Positions 41,543 to 51,413 of a stretch of 57,729 bases of DNA are shown here, piece after piece. A model generated the notes under the pieces. The model searched no databases. It was not told where the DNA came from and saw nothing but the letters and a program-made list of their open reading frames with translations. The position numbers were made by a program, and so were the translations under genes. Every line of letters starts with the position of its first letter. Position 1 is the first letter of the stretch. Source of the stretch: Lachnospiraceae bacterium (GTDB taxonomy: Bacteria; Bacillota; Clostridia; Lachnospirales; Lachnospiraceae); contig JALESO010000046.1 of the NCBI GenBank assembly GCA_022781925.1, forward strand, positions 1-57,729, given 5' to 3'.

Positions 41543-42106
41543 ATGAACTTACCTAATAAACTTACGATTTTTCGTGTGATCCTGATTCCGTTTTTTGTAT
41601 TTTTCCTGCTGACGAACGTACTTGGCGCAGCCGGTGATACGTTGGCTCTCATTATTTTTATCGTAGCCAGCCTGACGGATATGCTGGACGGAAAGATTGC
41701 ACGAAAATACAATCTTGTCACAAACTTTGGAAAATTTATGGATCCGCTGGCAGACAAGCTGCTGGTGTGCTCCGCTATGATCTGTCTGGTAGATTTAAGA
41801 TTACTGCCAGCATGGATCGTGATCATCATCATTGCCCGTGAATTCATCATCAGCGGATTCCGTCTCATTGCCGCAGAACACCAGATCGTGATCGCAGCAA
41901 GTATGTGGGGCAAATTCAAGACCACATTCCAGATGGCAATGATCATCTTACTGATCCTGAATATGAACTTTGACGTATATGTGGCAGGTGTCGGCATCAT
42001 TCATGTACTTGCACTGATCGCAACCTATGTAGCACTGGTGCTTACCATCGTGTCACTCATCGATTACCTGTACAAAAACAAAGCAGTTTTAAAAGAGCAG
42101 GATTAA
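41543..42106 (+). CDS. pgsA: CDP-diacylglycerol-glycerol-3-phosphate 3-phosphatidyltransferase
   Basis: A 187-residue membrane enzyme that makes phosphatidylglycerol phosphate. It begins MNLPNKLTIFRVILIPFFVF. The CDP-alcohol phosphotransferase motif is complete (D-M-L-D-G-K-I-A-R, then G-K-F-M-D-P-L-A-D). About five membrane helices are visible. TAGGAGG precedes ATG 41543. It lies in the rimO-pgsA-rsmD-coaD run. Confidence 0.94.
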   Translation: MNLPNKLTIFRVILIPFFVFFLLTNVLGAAGDTLALIIFIVASLTDMLDGKIARKYNLVTNFGKFMDPLADKLLVCSAMICLVDLRLLPAWIVIIIIAREFIISGFRLIAAEHQIVIAASMWGKFKTTFQMAMIILLILNMNFDVYVAGVGIIHVLALIATYVALVLTIVSLIDYLYKNKAVLKEQD

Positions 42107-42158
42107 TCAGGCGTAAGGTAAACACGCCCTTTCATTTATATTATATAGGAGGTCCGCT

Positions 42159-42710
42159 ATGAGAATTATAGCCGGAACAGCCCGCAGCATGCCTTTGAAA
42201 ACCATTGAAGGCAAAGATACGCGGCCGACAACCGATCGAATCAAAGAGACATTATTTAATATTTTACAGATGGATGTACCGGGCTCTGTATTTCTGGATC
42301 TGTTCGCCGGAAGCGGCGGTATCGGTCTGGAAGCAGTCAGCCGTGGAGCAAAAAAAGCAGTGTTCGTTGAGAACAGCAAAAAAGCTGCTGCATGTATCCA
42401 GGAAAACATCCGTTTTACCAAATTCACGTCCAGCTGTGACCTGAAGTGCATGGATGCGTTATCCGCACTCCGGATGCTGGAACGCCGGTATGTGTTTGAT
42501 ATTATTTTTATGGATCCGCCTTACGGACTTGGACTGGAGTACGAGGTACTGGCGCATCTGAAGGATTCCTCCATTCTGACGGAGGATACCCGCATCATCG
42601 TGGAAGAATCTCTGGATACGGATCCATACGAAATGGAAAAATATGGTTTTGAAATTACACGTGTGAAAAAATATAAATCCAACCAGCACGTGTTCCTGAA
42701 AAGAATCTAG
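42159..42710 (+). CDS. rsmD: 16S rRNA (guanine966-N2)-methyltransferase
   Basis: A 183-residue SAM-dependent enzyme that methylates G966 of 16S rRNA. It begins MRIIAGTARSMPLKTI. The SAM-binding motif is FLDLFAGSGGIGLEAVSRGA, and the catalytic motif is MDPPYGLG. TAGGAGG precedes ATG 42159. coaD follows after 39 bases, the usual Firmicute pairing. Confidence 0.93.
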   Translation: MRIIAGTARSMPLKTIEGKDTRPTTDRIKETLFNILQMDVPGSVFLDLFAGSGGIGLEAVSRGAKKAVFVENSKKAAACIQENIRFTKFTSSCDLKCMDALSALRMLERRYVFDIIFMDPPYGLGLEYEVLAHLKDSSILTEDTRIIVEESLDTDPYEMEKYGFEITRVKKYKSNQHVFLKRI

Positions 42711-42749
42711 CAAAGGGGCATGCGATAACAGGAATCGCTGATACGAAAA

Positions 42750-43235
42750 ATGAAAAAAGCAATCTATCCCGGAAGTTTTGATCCTATGACTCTGGGACAC
42801 CTTGATATCATTGAACGCTCATCCAAAATCGTGGATGAACTGAATGTTGCAGTTTTAAAGAATAATGCGAAAAATCCGTTGTTTTCTGCGGATGAACGTG
42901 TTAGTATGATAAAAGAATTTACTTCACATCTTCCGAATGTTACAGTGACTGCATATGACGGACTTCTGGCTGATTATGCAGATCAGATCGGAGCAAACAT
43001 TATTGTGCGTGGATTACGCGCGGTGACAGATTTTGAGTATGAGTTACAGATTGCACAGACCAATCATGCCGTGAATCCAAAGATTGATACCATTTTCCTT
43101 ACCACAAGTCTTCAATACGCATATTTAAGTTCTACGATCACAAAGGAAGTAGCTTCCTATGGCGGCGATATTTCAAAATTCGTTCCAAAGGAGCTGGTTG
43201 ACAGAGTGTACAGCAAATTTAACATAAAGCGATAA
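42750..43235 (+). CDS. coaD: Phosphopantetheine adenylyltransferase
   Basis: A 161-residue enzyme of coenzyme A synthesis that adenylates 4'-phosphopantetheine. The nucleotide motif is [16 protein letters not shown], and the second motif is [15 protein letters not shown]. The hexamer-forming length is typical. The ribosome-binding site AGGAA lies farther upstream than usual. The coiled-coil gene follows after 14 bases. Confidence 0.94.
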   Translation: MKKAIYPGSFDPMTLGHLDIIERSSKIVDELNVAVLKNNAKNPLFSADERVSMIKEFTSHLPNVTVTAYDGLLADYADQIGANIIVRGLRAVTDFEYELQIAQTNHAVNPKIDTIFLTTSLQYAYLSSTITKEVASYGGDISKFVPKELVDRVYSKFNIKR

Positions 43236-43249
43236 AGGAGAGATTTTAA

Positions 43250-43891
43250 ATGACAAGCCGTATTGAACAGATTATTTCTGAAATTGAGGAATATATTGAC
43301 GGTTGCAAATTTCAGCCGCTGTCAAATTCAAAGATCATTGTAAATAAAGAGGAACTCGAGGAACTACTGACAGAACTCCGTATGAAGACTCCTGACGAGA
43401 TCAAACGTTACCAGAAGATCATCAGCAACAAAGATGCCATTCTGGCAGATGCACAGGCAAAAGCAGAGGAGATCCTGGCGCAGGCACAGATCCAGACCAA
43501 TGAACTTGTCAGTGAGCATCAGATCATGCAGCAGGCATATGCACAGGCAAACGAAGTGGTATCCATCGCGACCAACCAGGCACAGGAAATTCTGGACAAG
43601 GCAACAGAGGATGCCGACAGCATCCGTACTGCAGCCATCGAATATACCGATAACCTGTTAGGCAATCTGGAAAATATCGTGGTTCATGCCATCGACACAA
43701 ACAAAGCAAAATATGAGGGATTATTATCTTCCCTGCAGAACTGCTATGATATCGTAAAGGCAAACCGTAACGAACTGACACCGGAAGAGGAAGAGCCAGT
43801 GGAAGATTCCGAGGATGAGACTTCCACAGATGCGGAACAGGAAGGTTTCGATGTTATCGGTGGTTCAGACAACAAACCAGAACAGCTGTAA
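43250..43891 (+). CDS. Coiled-coil protein of unknown function
   Basis: A 213-residue soluble protein with no domain I can name firmly. Residues 60-150 are a long Ala/Gln/Glu-rich coiled coil (ADAQAKAEEILAQAQIQTNE), similar in style to the stalk regions of ATP synthase subunit H or to DivIVA-type proteins. The C-terminal 35 residues are acidic. Clostridia often carry such a gene next to coaD. AAGGAGAG precedes ATG 43250. Its last 38 bases overlap the end of the convergent ylbJ gene. Confidence 0.8.
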   Translation: MTSRIEQIISEIEEYIDGCKFQPLSNSKIIVNKEELEELLTELRMKTPDEIKRYQKIISNKDAILADAQAKAEEILAQAQIQTNELVSEHQIMQQAYAQANEVVSIATNQAQEILDKATEDADSIRTAAIEYTDNLLGNLENIVVHAIDTNKAKYEGLLSSLQNCYDIVKANRNELTPEEEEPVEDSEDETSTDAEQEGFDVIGGSDNKPEQL

Positions 43892-44792
43892 GAAGCGTTG
43901 CCGTCATGGCATTCAGCAGTTTAAAGATTACATAGGTATGTATCCTGCAGTGCAGTTTTGACAGCATGGAAGCGGTCTGACAGATGCCGCTGATACCACC
44001 GAAAGAAACCATTGCCATGGCAGACAGATACTGGTGGGCAATCGGCCATTCTGTGCCGGATACGGCATAGATCCCGTTTGTGACTTCCAGCAGGCCGATG
44101 CAGCAGCATGGCAATACCCTTCCGGGAAGCGGAAGGTGCTGTACGAGATCTGCCGCAATGGAAAACAACATAATATATCCGGCGAGTTTTATCATTGTGG
44201 TAAAACCGTTCATAATGCCGTCATCAATGATTTTTAAAGTTATTTCAGATCTGGATGCCGGCATTTTTTCTGGTTTTTTTTCTGGCGGCTGCTTCGATAC
44301 AGAAAAGAGCATAAGCCGTCCGAGAAGCAGCGGGGAACCATAGCATATGGCGAGGAACAGCCATTCCGGCATTACACCTTCCGGCAATGCGCCAAGCACA
44401 TAATTTATGACAAAAGCCGGTCCGAAATTGTTACTGATACAGCTGACGGTCAGGGCTTCTTTTTTTGAGATTTTTCCAACTTCATACAGATCTGCACAAA
44501 GTTTGCTGCCCAGTGGGAATCCAAACAGATATCCGGCAATCAGTGGATAAAACAGGGGGGCACGCAACGGATAAATATGACTCAGAAGCGGACTGACCCG
44601 TTCCAGAACCGTATCATACATACCGGTACGAATGATGATCCCGGACAAGATTCCAAAGGGCAGAAGTGTTGGCAGCACGGAATGATACCACAGATACAGC
44701 CCGTTCGCTGCGGATTTCGCCAGTAGTTCCGGCCAGATGATCCCATAACAGATACAGATCGTAATACACAACGCAAAAAGATTCTTTTTCAT
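43854..44792 (-). CDS. ylbJ: YlbJ-like sporulation integral membrane protein
   Basis: A 312-residue membrane protein with nucleoside-recognition (Gate) domains. Signatures are SVLPTLLPFGILSGIIIRTG, LIAGYLFGFPLGSKLCADLY and LTVSCISNNFGPAFVINYVL; the G-x-P-x-G and NN patterns are conserved in YlbJ. Bacillus YlbJ, about 400 residues, is needed for spores under mother-cell control; this version is shorter but complete in the core. It supports a spore-forming host. It converges on the coiled-coil gene with a 38-base overlap and is divergent from the M23 peptidase gene. Confidence 0.85.
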   Translation of the reverse strand: MKKNLFALCITICICYGIIWPELLAKSAANGLYLWYHSVLPTLLPFGILSGIIIRTGMYDTVLERVSPLLSHIYPLRAPLFYPLIAGYLFGFPLGSKLCADLYEVGKISKKEALTVSCISNNFGPAFVINYVLGALPEGVMPEWLFLAICYGSPLLLGRLMLFSVSKQPPEKKPEKMPASRSEITLKIIDDGIMNGFTTMIKLAGYIMLFSIAADLVQHLPLPGRVLPCCCIGLLEVTNGIYAVSGTEWPIAHQYLSAMAMVSFGGISGICQTASMLSKLHCRIHTYVIFKLLNAMTATLLTAVLVCCLNHR

Positions 44793-44843
44793 ACTACAGT
44801 TTATTTTTCATATCTTAAAGTAATTCCTGACTGGAGAAAAAGA

Positions 44844-45521
44844 ATGAAAAGAAATCGAATACATGCCATTACAGGAAAAAGAAAATCTCTCCGTATCCGG
44901 CTGGCTGCCATTCTGCTGCTGGTCCTTTGGAACTGCCTGCTGACGGGAAAACTGCGCACGGTGCAGCAGATCAGCTCCGGAAGTGTACCTGATACGCAAA
45001 TCATGTCGGAATTGAAGTTTTTCCCCCTTGCATTTCAAAGCGATAATAAAAGTAGCGGGCAGCAAAATAATCCGAACATCTGCAATTATGAAGACTCTTG
45101 GCAGTCCGCCCGCACATACGGCGGCGACCGCAGGCATGAGGGGACGGATCTGATGACGGTACGGAATGAACGTGGCATCTATCCGGTGGTCAGTATGACA
45201 GACGGTACGCTGGAACAGATGGGATGGCTGAAGCTTGGCGGATGGCGGATCGGCATCCGCAGTGCATCCGGCACCTATTATTACTATGCGCATCTGGAAT
45301 CCTATGCACTGGATCTGGAACCGGGAAGTAACGTGTATGCCGGGCAGTTTCTGGGGTTCGCCGGTGATTCCGGGTATGGAACGGAGGGGACAACGGGACA
45401 GTTTGCCGTACATCTGCATGTGGGAATCTATGTCCCCGGAACAGACAAAGACAAAGCCATCAATCCGTATCCTTATTTAAAACAGCTGGAACAGCGAGTG
45501 ATTTATGCCGACTATCCGTAA
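44844..45521 (+). CDS. M23 family metallopeptidase (LytM type)
   Basis: A 225-residue protein. An N-terminal basic region and one helix (about 17-36) anchor it in the membrane with the rest outside. The M23 zinc site is intact: H-x3-D in RRHEGTDLM and H-x-H in AVHLHVGIY. Such enzymes cut peptidoglycan cross-bridges; membrane-anchored forms occur in sporulation (SpoIIQ-like) and in cell division. It is divergent from ylbJ across only 51 bases, so shared regulation is plausible. Confidence 0.88.
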   Translation: MKRNRIHAITGKRKSLRIRLAAILLLVLWNCLLTGKLRTVQQISSGSVPDTQIMSELKFFPLAFQSDNKSSGQQNNPNICNYEDSWQSARTYGGDRRHEGTDLMTVRNERGIYPVVSMTDGTLEQMGWLKLGGWRIGIRSASGTYYYYAHLESYALDLEPGSNVYAGQFLGFAGDSGYGTEGTTGQFAVHLHVGIYVPGTDKDKAINPYPYLKQLEQRVIYADYP

Positions 45522-45629
45522 ACAGCTTGCAGATTTGAAGACATACCACTATAATAGGAATGATGTAAACATGATTTCAATGACAACCAGTAAATTTCAT
45601 GGAATTTAGAATAGAAAGTAAAACTGATT

Positions 45630-46355
45630 ATGATCCGAATTGATAAATTTCTCTCTCAGATGCAAGTGGCAACCCGTTCTGAGAGCAAAAAACTGATAAA
45701 AATGAAACGCATTACGAAAAATGGTGTGACTGTGACAGACGGTGGAGAAAAATGTGATCCACAGAAGGACTGTATCTGTCTGGATGGAACGCCTATCGCT
45801 TATCAGGAATATCATTACCTGATGCTGCACAAACCAGCGGGATGCGTGACTGCCACAGAAGACCGGCGGGATAAGACCGTGATGGATTATCTGCCTGACA
45901 ATCTGCGCCGTGGTCTCTCTCCGGTGGGACGGCTGGATAAAGATACGGAAGGGCTTCTGCTGATCACAGACGACGGAGCATTAAACCACAGTCTGCTGGC
46001 ACCGGGGCGGCATGTACCGAAGACTTATTATGCCAGGATACAGGGAATTGTGACGGAGACAGACGTTACAGCCTTTCAGGAGGGACTGGATATCGGTGAG
46101 AAAAAGCTGACCGCACCGGCCCGTCTGGAAATCCTGCATGTGGAAGAAGAGGAGCAGGTCTCCGAGATCCTGGTGACGATCACAGAAGGAAAATTCCATC
46201 AGGTGAAGCGGATGTTTCAGGCGGTCGACAAGTGCGTGTTATATCTGAAGCGTCTGTCCATGGGAAGCCTGCATCTGGATCAGGAGTTGGCACCCGGCGC
46301 ATGGCGGGAACTGACACCGGAGGAAATTTCAAATTTAAAGGAAGAAGCAAAATGA
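45630..46355 (+). CDS. RsuA/RluB family pseudouridine synthase
   Basis: A 241-residue rRNA pseudouridine synthase. The N-terminal S4 domain (about 1-55) is followed by the catalytic domain with the family Asp in SPVGRLDKDTEGLLLITDDG. Later signatures are HKPAGCVTATED and ITEGKFHQVKRMFQAV. Sequence style fits the RsuA group (16S position 516), but site choice cannot be proved here. The next gene overlaps its stop by 4 bases. Confidence 0.9.
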   Translation: MIRIDKFLSQMQVATRSESKKLIKMKRITKNGVTVTDGGEKCDPQKDCICLDGTPIAYQEYHYLMLHKPAGCVTATEDRRDKTVMDYLPDNLRRGLSPVGRLDKDTEGLLLITDDGALNHSLLAPGRHVPKTYYARIQGIVTETDVTAFQEGLDIGEKKLTAPARLEILHVEEEEQVSEILVTITEGKFHQVKRMFQAVDKCVLYLKRLSMGSLHLDQELAPGAWRELTPEEISNLKEEAK

Positions 46356-47032
46356 TGACAGAGCAAAAAGAAGCGGTGATTTTTGATCTGGATGGAACCA
46401 TGACGGATTCCATGTGGATCTGGGAAGAGATTGATCAGGATTTTTTTCGACAGCAGGGGATTCCCATGCCGGATAATCTTCATGACGAGATCGAAGGCAT
46501 GAGTTTTACAGAAACCGCACAATATTTTATTCGAAAATATCAGCTTCCCCAGACGGTGGAAGAAGTAAAAGAACTGTGGAACCGGATTGCACTGGACAAA
46601 TATGTACATGAGACTACGTTGAAGCCGGGGCTGGATGCATTTTTGCAATTACTGAAAGAAAAGCAGATAAAAATCGGCATTGCAACCAGCAATTCCAGAC
46701 TTCTTCTGGATGCATTTCTGGAAGCGCGTAGCCTGACTGGAATCATTGATGCCATCACCACCAGCTGTGATGTCAACAAAGGGAAACCGGAGCCGGATGT
46801 ATATCTGAAAACCGCAGAAAAACTCGGCGTTTCCCCGGAACATTGTCTGGTATTTGAAGATATCCCAATGGGAATTTTAGCAGGAAAGAGAGCCGGTATG
46901 ACGGTTTGTGCCGTAGAGGATGATTATTCCGCACCGCTGCGGGCAGAGAAACGCAGACTGGCCGATTATTACATTACGGATTACAGACAGGTTCTGGATC
47001 ATACTTACGAAGATTTAAGAGGATTAAAATAG
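46352..47032 (+). CDS. HAD superfamily hydrolase (beta-phosphoglucomutase-like)
   Basis: A 226-residue phosphatase or phosphomutase of HAD subfamily I. Motif 1 is VIFDLDGTMTDS with both catalytic Asp, motif 2 the Thr/Ser of GIATSNS, motif 3 the Lys in GKPEPDVYL, and motif 4 EDIPMGILAG. A helical cap at about 20-85 gives selectivity. Substrate is unknown. The start ATG 46352 overlaps the stop of the pseudouridine synthase (ATGA), with AAGGAAG upstream. The next gene follows without a gap. Confidence 0.88.
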   Translation: MMTEQKEAVIFDLDGTMTDSMWIWEEIDQDFFRQQGIPMPDNLHDEIEGMSFTETAQYFIRKYQLPQTVEEVKELWNRIALDKYVHETTLKPGLDAFLQLLKEKQIKIGIATSNSRLLLDAFLEARSLTGIIDAITTSCDVNKGKPEPDVYLKTAEKLGVSPEHCLVFEDIPMGILAGKRAGMTVCAVEDDYSAPLRAEKRRLADYYITDYRQVLDHTYEDLRGLK

Positions 47033-49084
47033 ATGAAACAATTTTTACCAATCAGTCGTGCCGATATGAAGGCACAGGGAATCGATCAGCTGGATTTTGT
47101 ATATGTCATCGGCGATGCCTATGTGGATCATCCATCTTTTGGACATGCCATTATCAGCAGGATCCTGCAGGCAAATGGATTTTCCGTGGGAATCATTTCC
47201 CAGCCGGACTGGAAAGACCCGGACAGCATCAGTATCCTTGGCGAGCCGAAGATCGGTTTTATCGTAACCGGAGGAAATATGGATTCCATGGTGAACCATT
47301 ATTCCGTATCCAAGAAACGGCGTCAGAAAGATGCCTTTACACCGGGCGGTGTCATGGGAAAGCGGCCGGACTATGCCACCGTGGTATACTGTAACCTGAT
47401 CCGCCGCACCTACAAGCACACACCGTTGATCATAGGCGGTCTGGAGGCCAGTCTGCGCCGTCTCGGCCATTATGATTACTGGTCAAACAAAGTAAAACGC
47501 TCGATTCTTCTGGATTCCGGCGCGGATCTGCTGTTATACGGAATGGGAGAGCGTAGCATCGTGGCTGTGGCAGAGGGACTGCGCAGCGGTATCGATATCA
47601 AAGACCTGACTTATATCGACGGAACCGTATACAAGACAAAGGATCCGGACAGTGTATATGATGGTATCATACTGCCATCTTATGAAGAAATCTGTGCCAG
47701 CAAGGAATCTTATGCCCGAAGCTTTTATACGCAGTATTGCAATACAGATCCTTTTACGGCAAAGCGGCTCATTGAGCCTTACCCAAATAAATGTTACGTG
47801 GTGCAGAATCCGCCATCCAAACCGCTGACGACCAGCGAAATGGACGCGGTATATGCACTTCCTTATATGAGAACCTACCATCCTTCCTATGAAGAAGCTG
47901 GCGGTGTCCCGGCCATTGAAGAAGTAAAATTCAGTCTGGTCAGCAACCGTGGCTGTTATGGCGGATGCAGCTTCTGTGCCCTGACCTTCCACCAGGGAAG
48001 GATCATTCAGACCAGAAGCCACGAATCCATTATAAATGAGGCAAAACAGGTGGTCTGGGAGCCGGATTTCAAGGGATATATTCATGATGTAGGCGGTCCG
48101 ACGGCAAACTTCCGTGGTCCTTCCTGTGACAAACAGCTGACCCGTGGCGTCTGCAAGAACCGTCAGTGTCTGTTTCCAACGCCATGTCCGAATCTGAAAG
48201 TAGATCATTCCGACTATCTGGACCTGTTACGGGAACTGCGCGCACTTCCGAATGTGAAAAAAGTATTTATCCGTTCCGGTATCCGTTTCGATTACCTGAT
48301 CTGTGACAAAGACAAGACCTTTTTCCGGGAATTATGCGAACATCATGTCAGCGGCCAGTTAAAAGTAGCACCGGAGCATATTTCCGACTCGGTACTGTCC
48401 CTGATGGGCAAACCGCCGGTGGCAGTATATAACAAATTCCGGGAAGAATATAAAAAGATCAACGAGCGCATCGGCAAGAAACAGTATCTGGTTCCGTATC
48501 TGATGTCTTCCCATCCGGGTTCCACCCTGAAAGAAGCAGTGGAACTGGCAGAGTACCTCCGGGATCTGGGCTATATGCCGGAGCAGGTACAGGATTTCTA
48601 TCCGACTCCGTCCACAATTTCTACCTGTATGTATTACACCGGACTGGATCCGCGTACCATGAAAAAAGTATATGTCACAAACAATCCGCATGAAAAAGCC
48701 ATGCAGCGTGCCTTGATCCAGTATCGCAATCCGAAAAACTATGATCTCGTTTATGAGGCATTACATCTGGCGCACCGCACGGATCTCATAGGATTTGATC
48801 CGAACTGCCTGATCCGCCCGAAACACAACGGACACCCGGGCGGCAATGCGCAAAACCACAGTTACGGATCCTCTGCTGCAAAATCCGGTAACAGAAAAGG
48901 AAATGCAGCCGGTAGAAAAAGCGGATCAAACAGCGCCGGAAAAGACCGAAAATATGAAGCATATGGAAATAACTACGGAAATGCAGGAAAAGGAACCAGA
49001 CCGGAAAGCAGTAACGGGACAGGCACATCACATCCGAAAAAACGGAAAGCCATCCGCAACGTGCATAAGAAAAAACAAAAGTAG
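47033..49084 (+). CDS. YgiQ family radical SAM protein
   Basis: A 683-residue protein with an N-terminal DUF-type domain ([20 protein letters not shown]), then the radical SAM motif [19 protein letters not shown] (C-x3-C-x2-C), and [18 protein letters not shown] typical of YgiQ. The C-terminal 75-80 residues are low complexity, rich in Gly, Asn, Ser and Lys, ending in a basic tail that could bind RNA. The reaction is unknown. Its start follows directly on the HAD stop, with AGAGGA upstream. Confidence 0.9.
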   Translation: MKQFLPISRADMKAQGIDQLDFVYVIGDAYVDHPSFGHAIISRILQANGFSVGIISQPDWKDPDSISILGEPKIGFIVTGGNMDSMVNHYSVSKKRRQKDAFTPGGVMGKRPDYATVVYCNLIRRTYKHTPLIIGGLEASLRRLGHYDYWSNKVKRSILLDSGADLLLYGMGERSIVAVAEGLRSGIDIKDLTYIDGTVYKTKDPDSVYDGIILPSYEEICASKESYARSFYTQYCNTDPFTAKRLIEPYPNKCYVVQNPPSKPLTTSEMDAVYALPYMRTYHPSYEEAGGVPAIEEVKFSLVSNRGCYGGCSFCALTFHQGRIIQTRSHESIINEAKQVVWEPDFKGYIHDVGGPTANFRGPSCDKQLTRGVCKNRQCLFPTPCPNLKVDHSDYLDLLRELRALPNVKKVFIRSGIRFDYLICDKDKTFFRELCEHHVSGQLKVAPEHISDSVLSLMGKPPVAVYNKFREEYKKINERIGKKQYLVPYLMSSHPGSTLKEAVELAEYLRDLGYMPEQVQDFYPTPSTISTCMYYTGLDPRTMKKVYVTNNPHEKAMQRALIQYRNPKNYDLVYEALHLAHRTDLIGFDPNCLIRPKHNGHPGGNAQNHSYGSSAAKSGNRKGNAAGRKSGSNSAGKDRKYEAYGNNYGNAGKGTRPESSNGTGTSHPKKRKAIRNVHKKKQK

Positions 49085-49098
49085 AAAGTGAATGATCT

Positions 49099-50112
49099 AT
49101 GAAAGAATTTTCCGTATCATCCAAGGAAGCCGGGCAGCGCATGGACAAATATCTGTTTAAGATATTGAACCAGGCTTCCAAAGGATTTGTCTATAAAATG
49201 CTGCGCAAGAAAAATATTGTGTTGAATGATAAAAAAGCGACCGGGCAGGAAGTGCTGAACGCTTCGGATCAGATCAAAATCTATCTGTCTGACGAAACCT
49301 TTGATAAATTTGCATCTGCTCTGGGCGATACAGCAGAAGAAAAAACAGCAGAGAAATCTGCCTCCGGGAACGCAAAACCGGCTGCAAAAACCTCTGCGGT
49401 GCATCATCCGAAGATCCAGATCGTATACGAGAATGACGATATCCTGATCCTGAACAAACCGGTAGGACTTTTATCTCAGAAAGCGCAGAAAGAGGATTAT
49501 TCTGCCAACGAAATGGTCATTGACTATCTGCTGGAGAGCGGACAGCTGACCCGGGCGGAATTGCGCACCTTTCATCCTTCCATTTGCAATCGGCTGGACC
49601 GTAACACTTCCGGGCTACTGATCGCCGGGAAGACCATCCGTGGGCTGCAGGAGATGGCAGATGCCTTGAAATCCCGCAGCATGCAGAAATATTACCGCTG
49701 TCTGGTGGCAGGTCAGATCACACAGGATGCGCATCTGAAAGGCTATCTGGCAAAGGATCATCAGAGCAACAAAGTAACGATCCGCAAGGAAGCGTTTGCA
49801 GATGCTTCTTATATTGAAACCGCATATCACCCGGTAAAAGTGTATGAAAACATGACACTTCTGGAAGTTCACCTGATCACCGGCCGTTCCCATCAGATCC
49901 GTGCACATCTGGCAAGTATCGGGCATCCGATCCTGGGAGACGGAAAATACGGGGATAAAAAAATCAACCAGACGGTTAAGGACAGCTGTCGGATCCGATC
50001 CCAGCTGCTGCACGCTTACCGGATGGAATTTCCGGATGGCAGGATTGTTACTGCACCGGAACCGGCGACCTTTACACGGGTACAGACGAAACTTGCAAAA
50101 GAGAAGAGGTAG
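49099..50112 (+). CDS. RluA family pseudouridine synthase
   Basis: A 337-residue RNA pseudouridine synthase. The N-terminal S4 domain covers about 1-65, with a charged Ala/Lys/Glu linker at 75-95, and the RluA catalytic domain follows. The catalytic Asp is in CNRLDRNTSGLLIAG. HLITGRSHQIRAHLASIGHP is also typical. RluA, RluC and RluD targets cannot be told apart here. It starts 14 bases after the YgiQ gene and is followed by the histidine phosphatase after 7 bases. Confidence 0.9.
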   Translation: MKEFSVSSKEAGQRMDKYLFKILNQASKGFVYKMLRKKNIVLNDKKATGQEVLNASDQIKIYLSDETFDKFASALGDTAEEKTAEKSASGNAKPAAKTSAVHHPKIQIVYENDDILILNKPVGLLSQKAQKEDYSANEMVIDYLLESGQLTRAELRTFHPSICNRLDRNTSGLLIAGKTIRGLQEMADALKSRSMQKYYRCLVAGQITQDAHLKGYLAKDHQSNKVTIRKEAFADASYIETAYHPVKVYENMTLLEVHLITGRSHQIRAHLASIGHPILGDGKYGDKKINQTVKDSCRIRSQLLHAYRMEFPDGRIVTAPEPATFTRVQTKLAKEKR

Positions 50113-50119
50113 ATACACA

Positions 50120-50770
50120 ATGCATTTATATATTATGAGACATGGAGAAACGTTCTGGAACAAAAAAGGACTGATCCAGGGGTCCTCCGATATCGCTTTA
50201 ACTCCCTATGGGGAAGAACTGGCGCGGGATACCCGGGACGGATTTGACCGGGAGGAAATCCGATTCCAGAAAATATATTCCAGTCCCTATCAGCGTGCCG
50301 TAAAAACAGCCGAGATCATTGCCGAGCATCAGGAAGTTCCGGTGCAGGTGGATCTCAGAGTGCGTGAGATGTGTTTTGGAAAATACGAAGGGGATAAGAT
50401 CAGTGAGATCAGAGACAGTGGTGACCAGAATCTGATTTACTGTTTTTCCAAGCCCTCCCTGTATGTGGCAGATGAAACCGGAGATAACTTCTCTGATCTG
50501 TATGGCCGCATTGAAGATTTTCTGAGAAATGAGATCCTTCCGATGGAACAGGATCCATCCGTGGAAAATGTTCTGGTCGTATGTCATGGGGCAGTGATCC
50601 GTGCGTTTCTGACTTATATCAAAAAACTGTCCATGGATGAATTCTGGAGCATCCATCAGCCAAACTGCAGTGTCAACCGTATTTGGGTGAAAGACGGAGC
50701 TTTCACCGTAGAAAAAGAAAATATCCTCTACTATGATGATCCGGAACTGACCCACCGGGGGATTTTATAA
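50120..50770 (+). CDS. Histidine phosphatase (phosphoglycerate mutase-like) family protein
   Basis: A 216-residue protein with the RHG signature in LYIMRHGETFWNKKGLIQG, where His is the phosphate acceptor. The second active-site His is in VVCHGAVIRAFL. KIYSSPYQRAVKTAEI supplies the phosphate pocket. Such enzymes dephosphorylate sugars or cofactor precursors; the substrate is unknown. ATG 50120 (MHLYIM) with AGAAGAGG upstream is the start. recU overlaps its stop by one base (TAATG). Confidence 0.88.
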   Translation: MHLYIMRHGETFWNKKGLIQGSSDIALTPYGEELARDTRDGFDREEIRFQKIYSSPYQRAVKTAEIIAEHQEVPVQVDLRVREMCFGKYEGDKISEIRDSGDQNLIYCFSKPSLYVADETGDNFSDLYGRIEDFLRNEILPMEQDPSVENVLVVCHGAVIRAFLTYIKKLSMDEFWSIHQPNCSVNRIWVKDGAFTVEKENILYYDDPELTHRGIL

Positions 50771-51303
50771 TGCCGACCTGGAATTCCAGGGGACTGCGTG
50801 GCTCTACCCTGGAGGAGTTTATCAACCGCACGAATGAACGATACCGGGAGAATCATCTGGCGCTGATCCAGAAAGTCCCGACGCCCATCACTCCGATCAA
50901 AATGGATAAAGAGAGCCGTCATATCACGCTGGCTTATTTTGAACAGAAAAGTACCGTGGATTATATCGGTGTCGTACAGGGAATTCCGGTGTGCTTCGAT
51001 GCCAAGGAATGTCAGGTCAATACCTTTCCGTTACAGAATATCCATCCCCATCAGGTGCAGTTCATGCGGGACTTTGAGCAGCAGGGAGGAATCGCATTTT
51101 TCCTGATCTTTTATACGCATCTGGACCGGTTTTATTATCTGCCCTTCCGACAGCTGGATCAGTTCTGGGCGCGGATGCAGCAGGGCGGCAGAAAGAGTTT
51201 CCGGATGGAGGAACTGGATGAGACCTTTTTCTTTACCGGTCACTCCGGACTTCTGGTACCATACCTGGATGCGCTTCAGATGGATTTGAATTTAAGGGAT
51301 TGA
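50770..51303 (+). CDS. recU: Holliday junction resolvase
   Basis: A 177-residue protein of the RecU family, which cuts Holliday junctions in Firmicutes in place of RuvC. Family signatures are GSTLEEFINRTNERYRENHL, TPITPIKMDKE, the nuclease strand IGVVQGIPVCFDAKEC and NIHPHQVQFMRDFEQQGGIA. The Asp/Glu/Lys core (D-x-K-E) is in place. It is somewhat shorter than the Bacillus protein at the N terminus. It starts inside the stop of the phosphatase gene, so translation is coupled. The his promoter begins inside its last codons. Confidence 0.9.
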   Translation: MPTWNSRGLRGSTLEEFINRTNERYRENHLALIQKVPTPITPIKMDKESRHITLAYFEQKSTVDYIGVVQGIPVCFDAKECQVNTFPLQNIHPHQVQFMRDFEQQGGIAFFLIFYTHLDRFYYLPFRQLDQFWARMQQGGRKSFRMEELDETFFFTGHSGLLVPYLDALQMDLNLRD

Positions 51304-51328
51304 CATTTTTGTGTTATTTTCTTATAAT
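51300..51328 (+). promoter_or_regulatory. Consensus promoter of the histidine operon
   Basis: TTGACA (51300-51305) and TATAAT (51323-51328) are exact consensus boxes 17 bases apart. The -35 box overlaps the recU stop codon. Transcription would begin near 51335. Confidence 0.85.
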
Positions 51329-51338
51329 GTTTAAAGAC

Positions 51339-51413
51339 TTTTACATATTAGCATGGTAGCACACTAAAGTGTTTAGGATTTATCAATCACGAATCCCTGC
51401 TGTTTATGTAAAA
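51339..51413 (+). ncRNA. Branched leader RNA before hisZ, unassigned
   Basis: The leader is closed by a perfect 9-bp stem, TTTTACATA (51339-51347) with TATGTAAAA (51405-51413), then an internal loop, and AGCA with TGCT. Inside are two short hairpins, ACAC-TAAA-GTGT (51361-51372) and GGATTT/GAATCC around ATCAATCAC. The result is a three-way junction beginning a few bases after the predicted transcript start. No T-box consensus is present. The ACACT-AA-AGTGT dyad may instead be an operator. Confidence 0.45.

Noticed and set aside
41149..42000. Long minus-strand open frame opposite rimO and pgsA, and similar ones opposite other genes
   Set aside because: They mirror well-recognised genes, lack ribosome-binding sites and show no family motifs.
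42110..42140. GGCGT/ACGCC repeat between pgsA and rsmD as a terminator
   Set aside because: Only 5 bp with a weak T-run, inside a tightly spaced operon.
51339..51413. hisZ leader as a T-box
   Set aside because: TGGTAGCAC only partly resembles the T-box consensus, there is no Stem I, no terminator, and too little space after the promoter.
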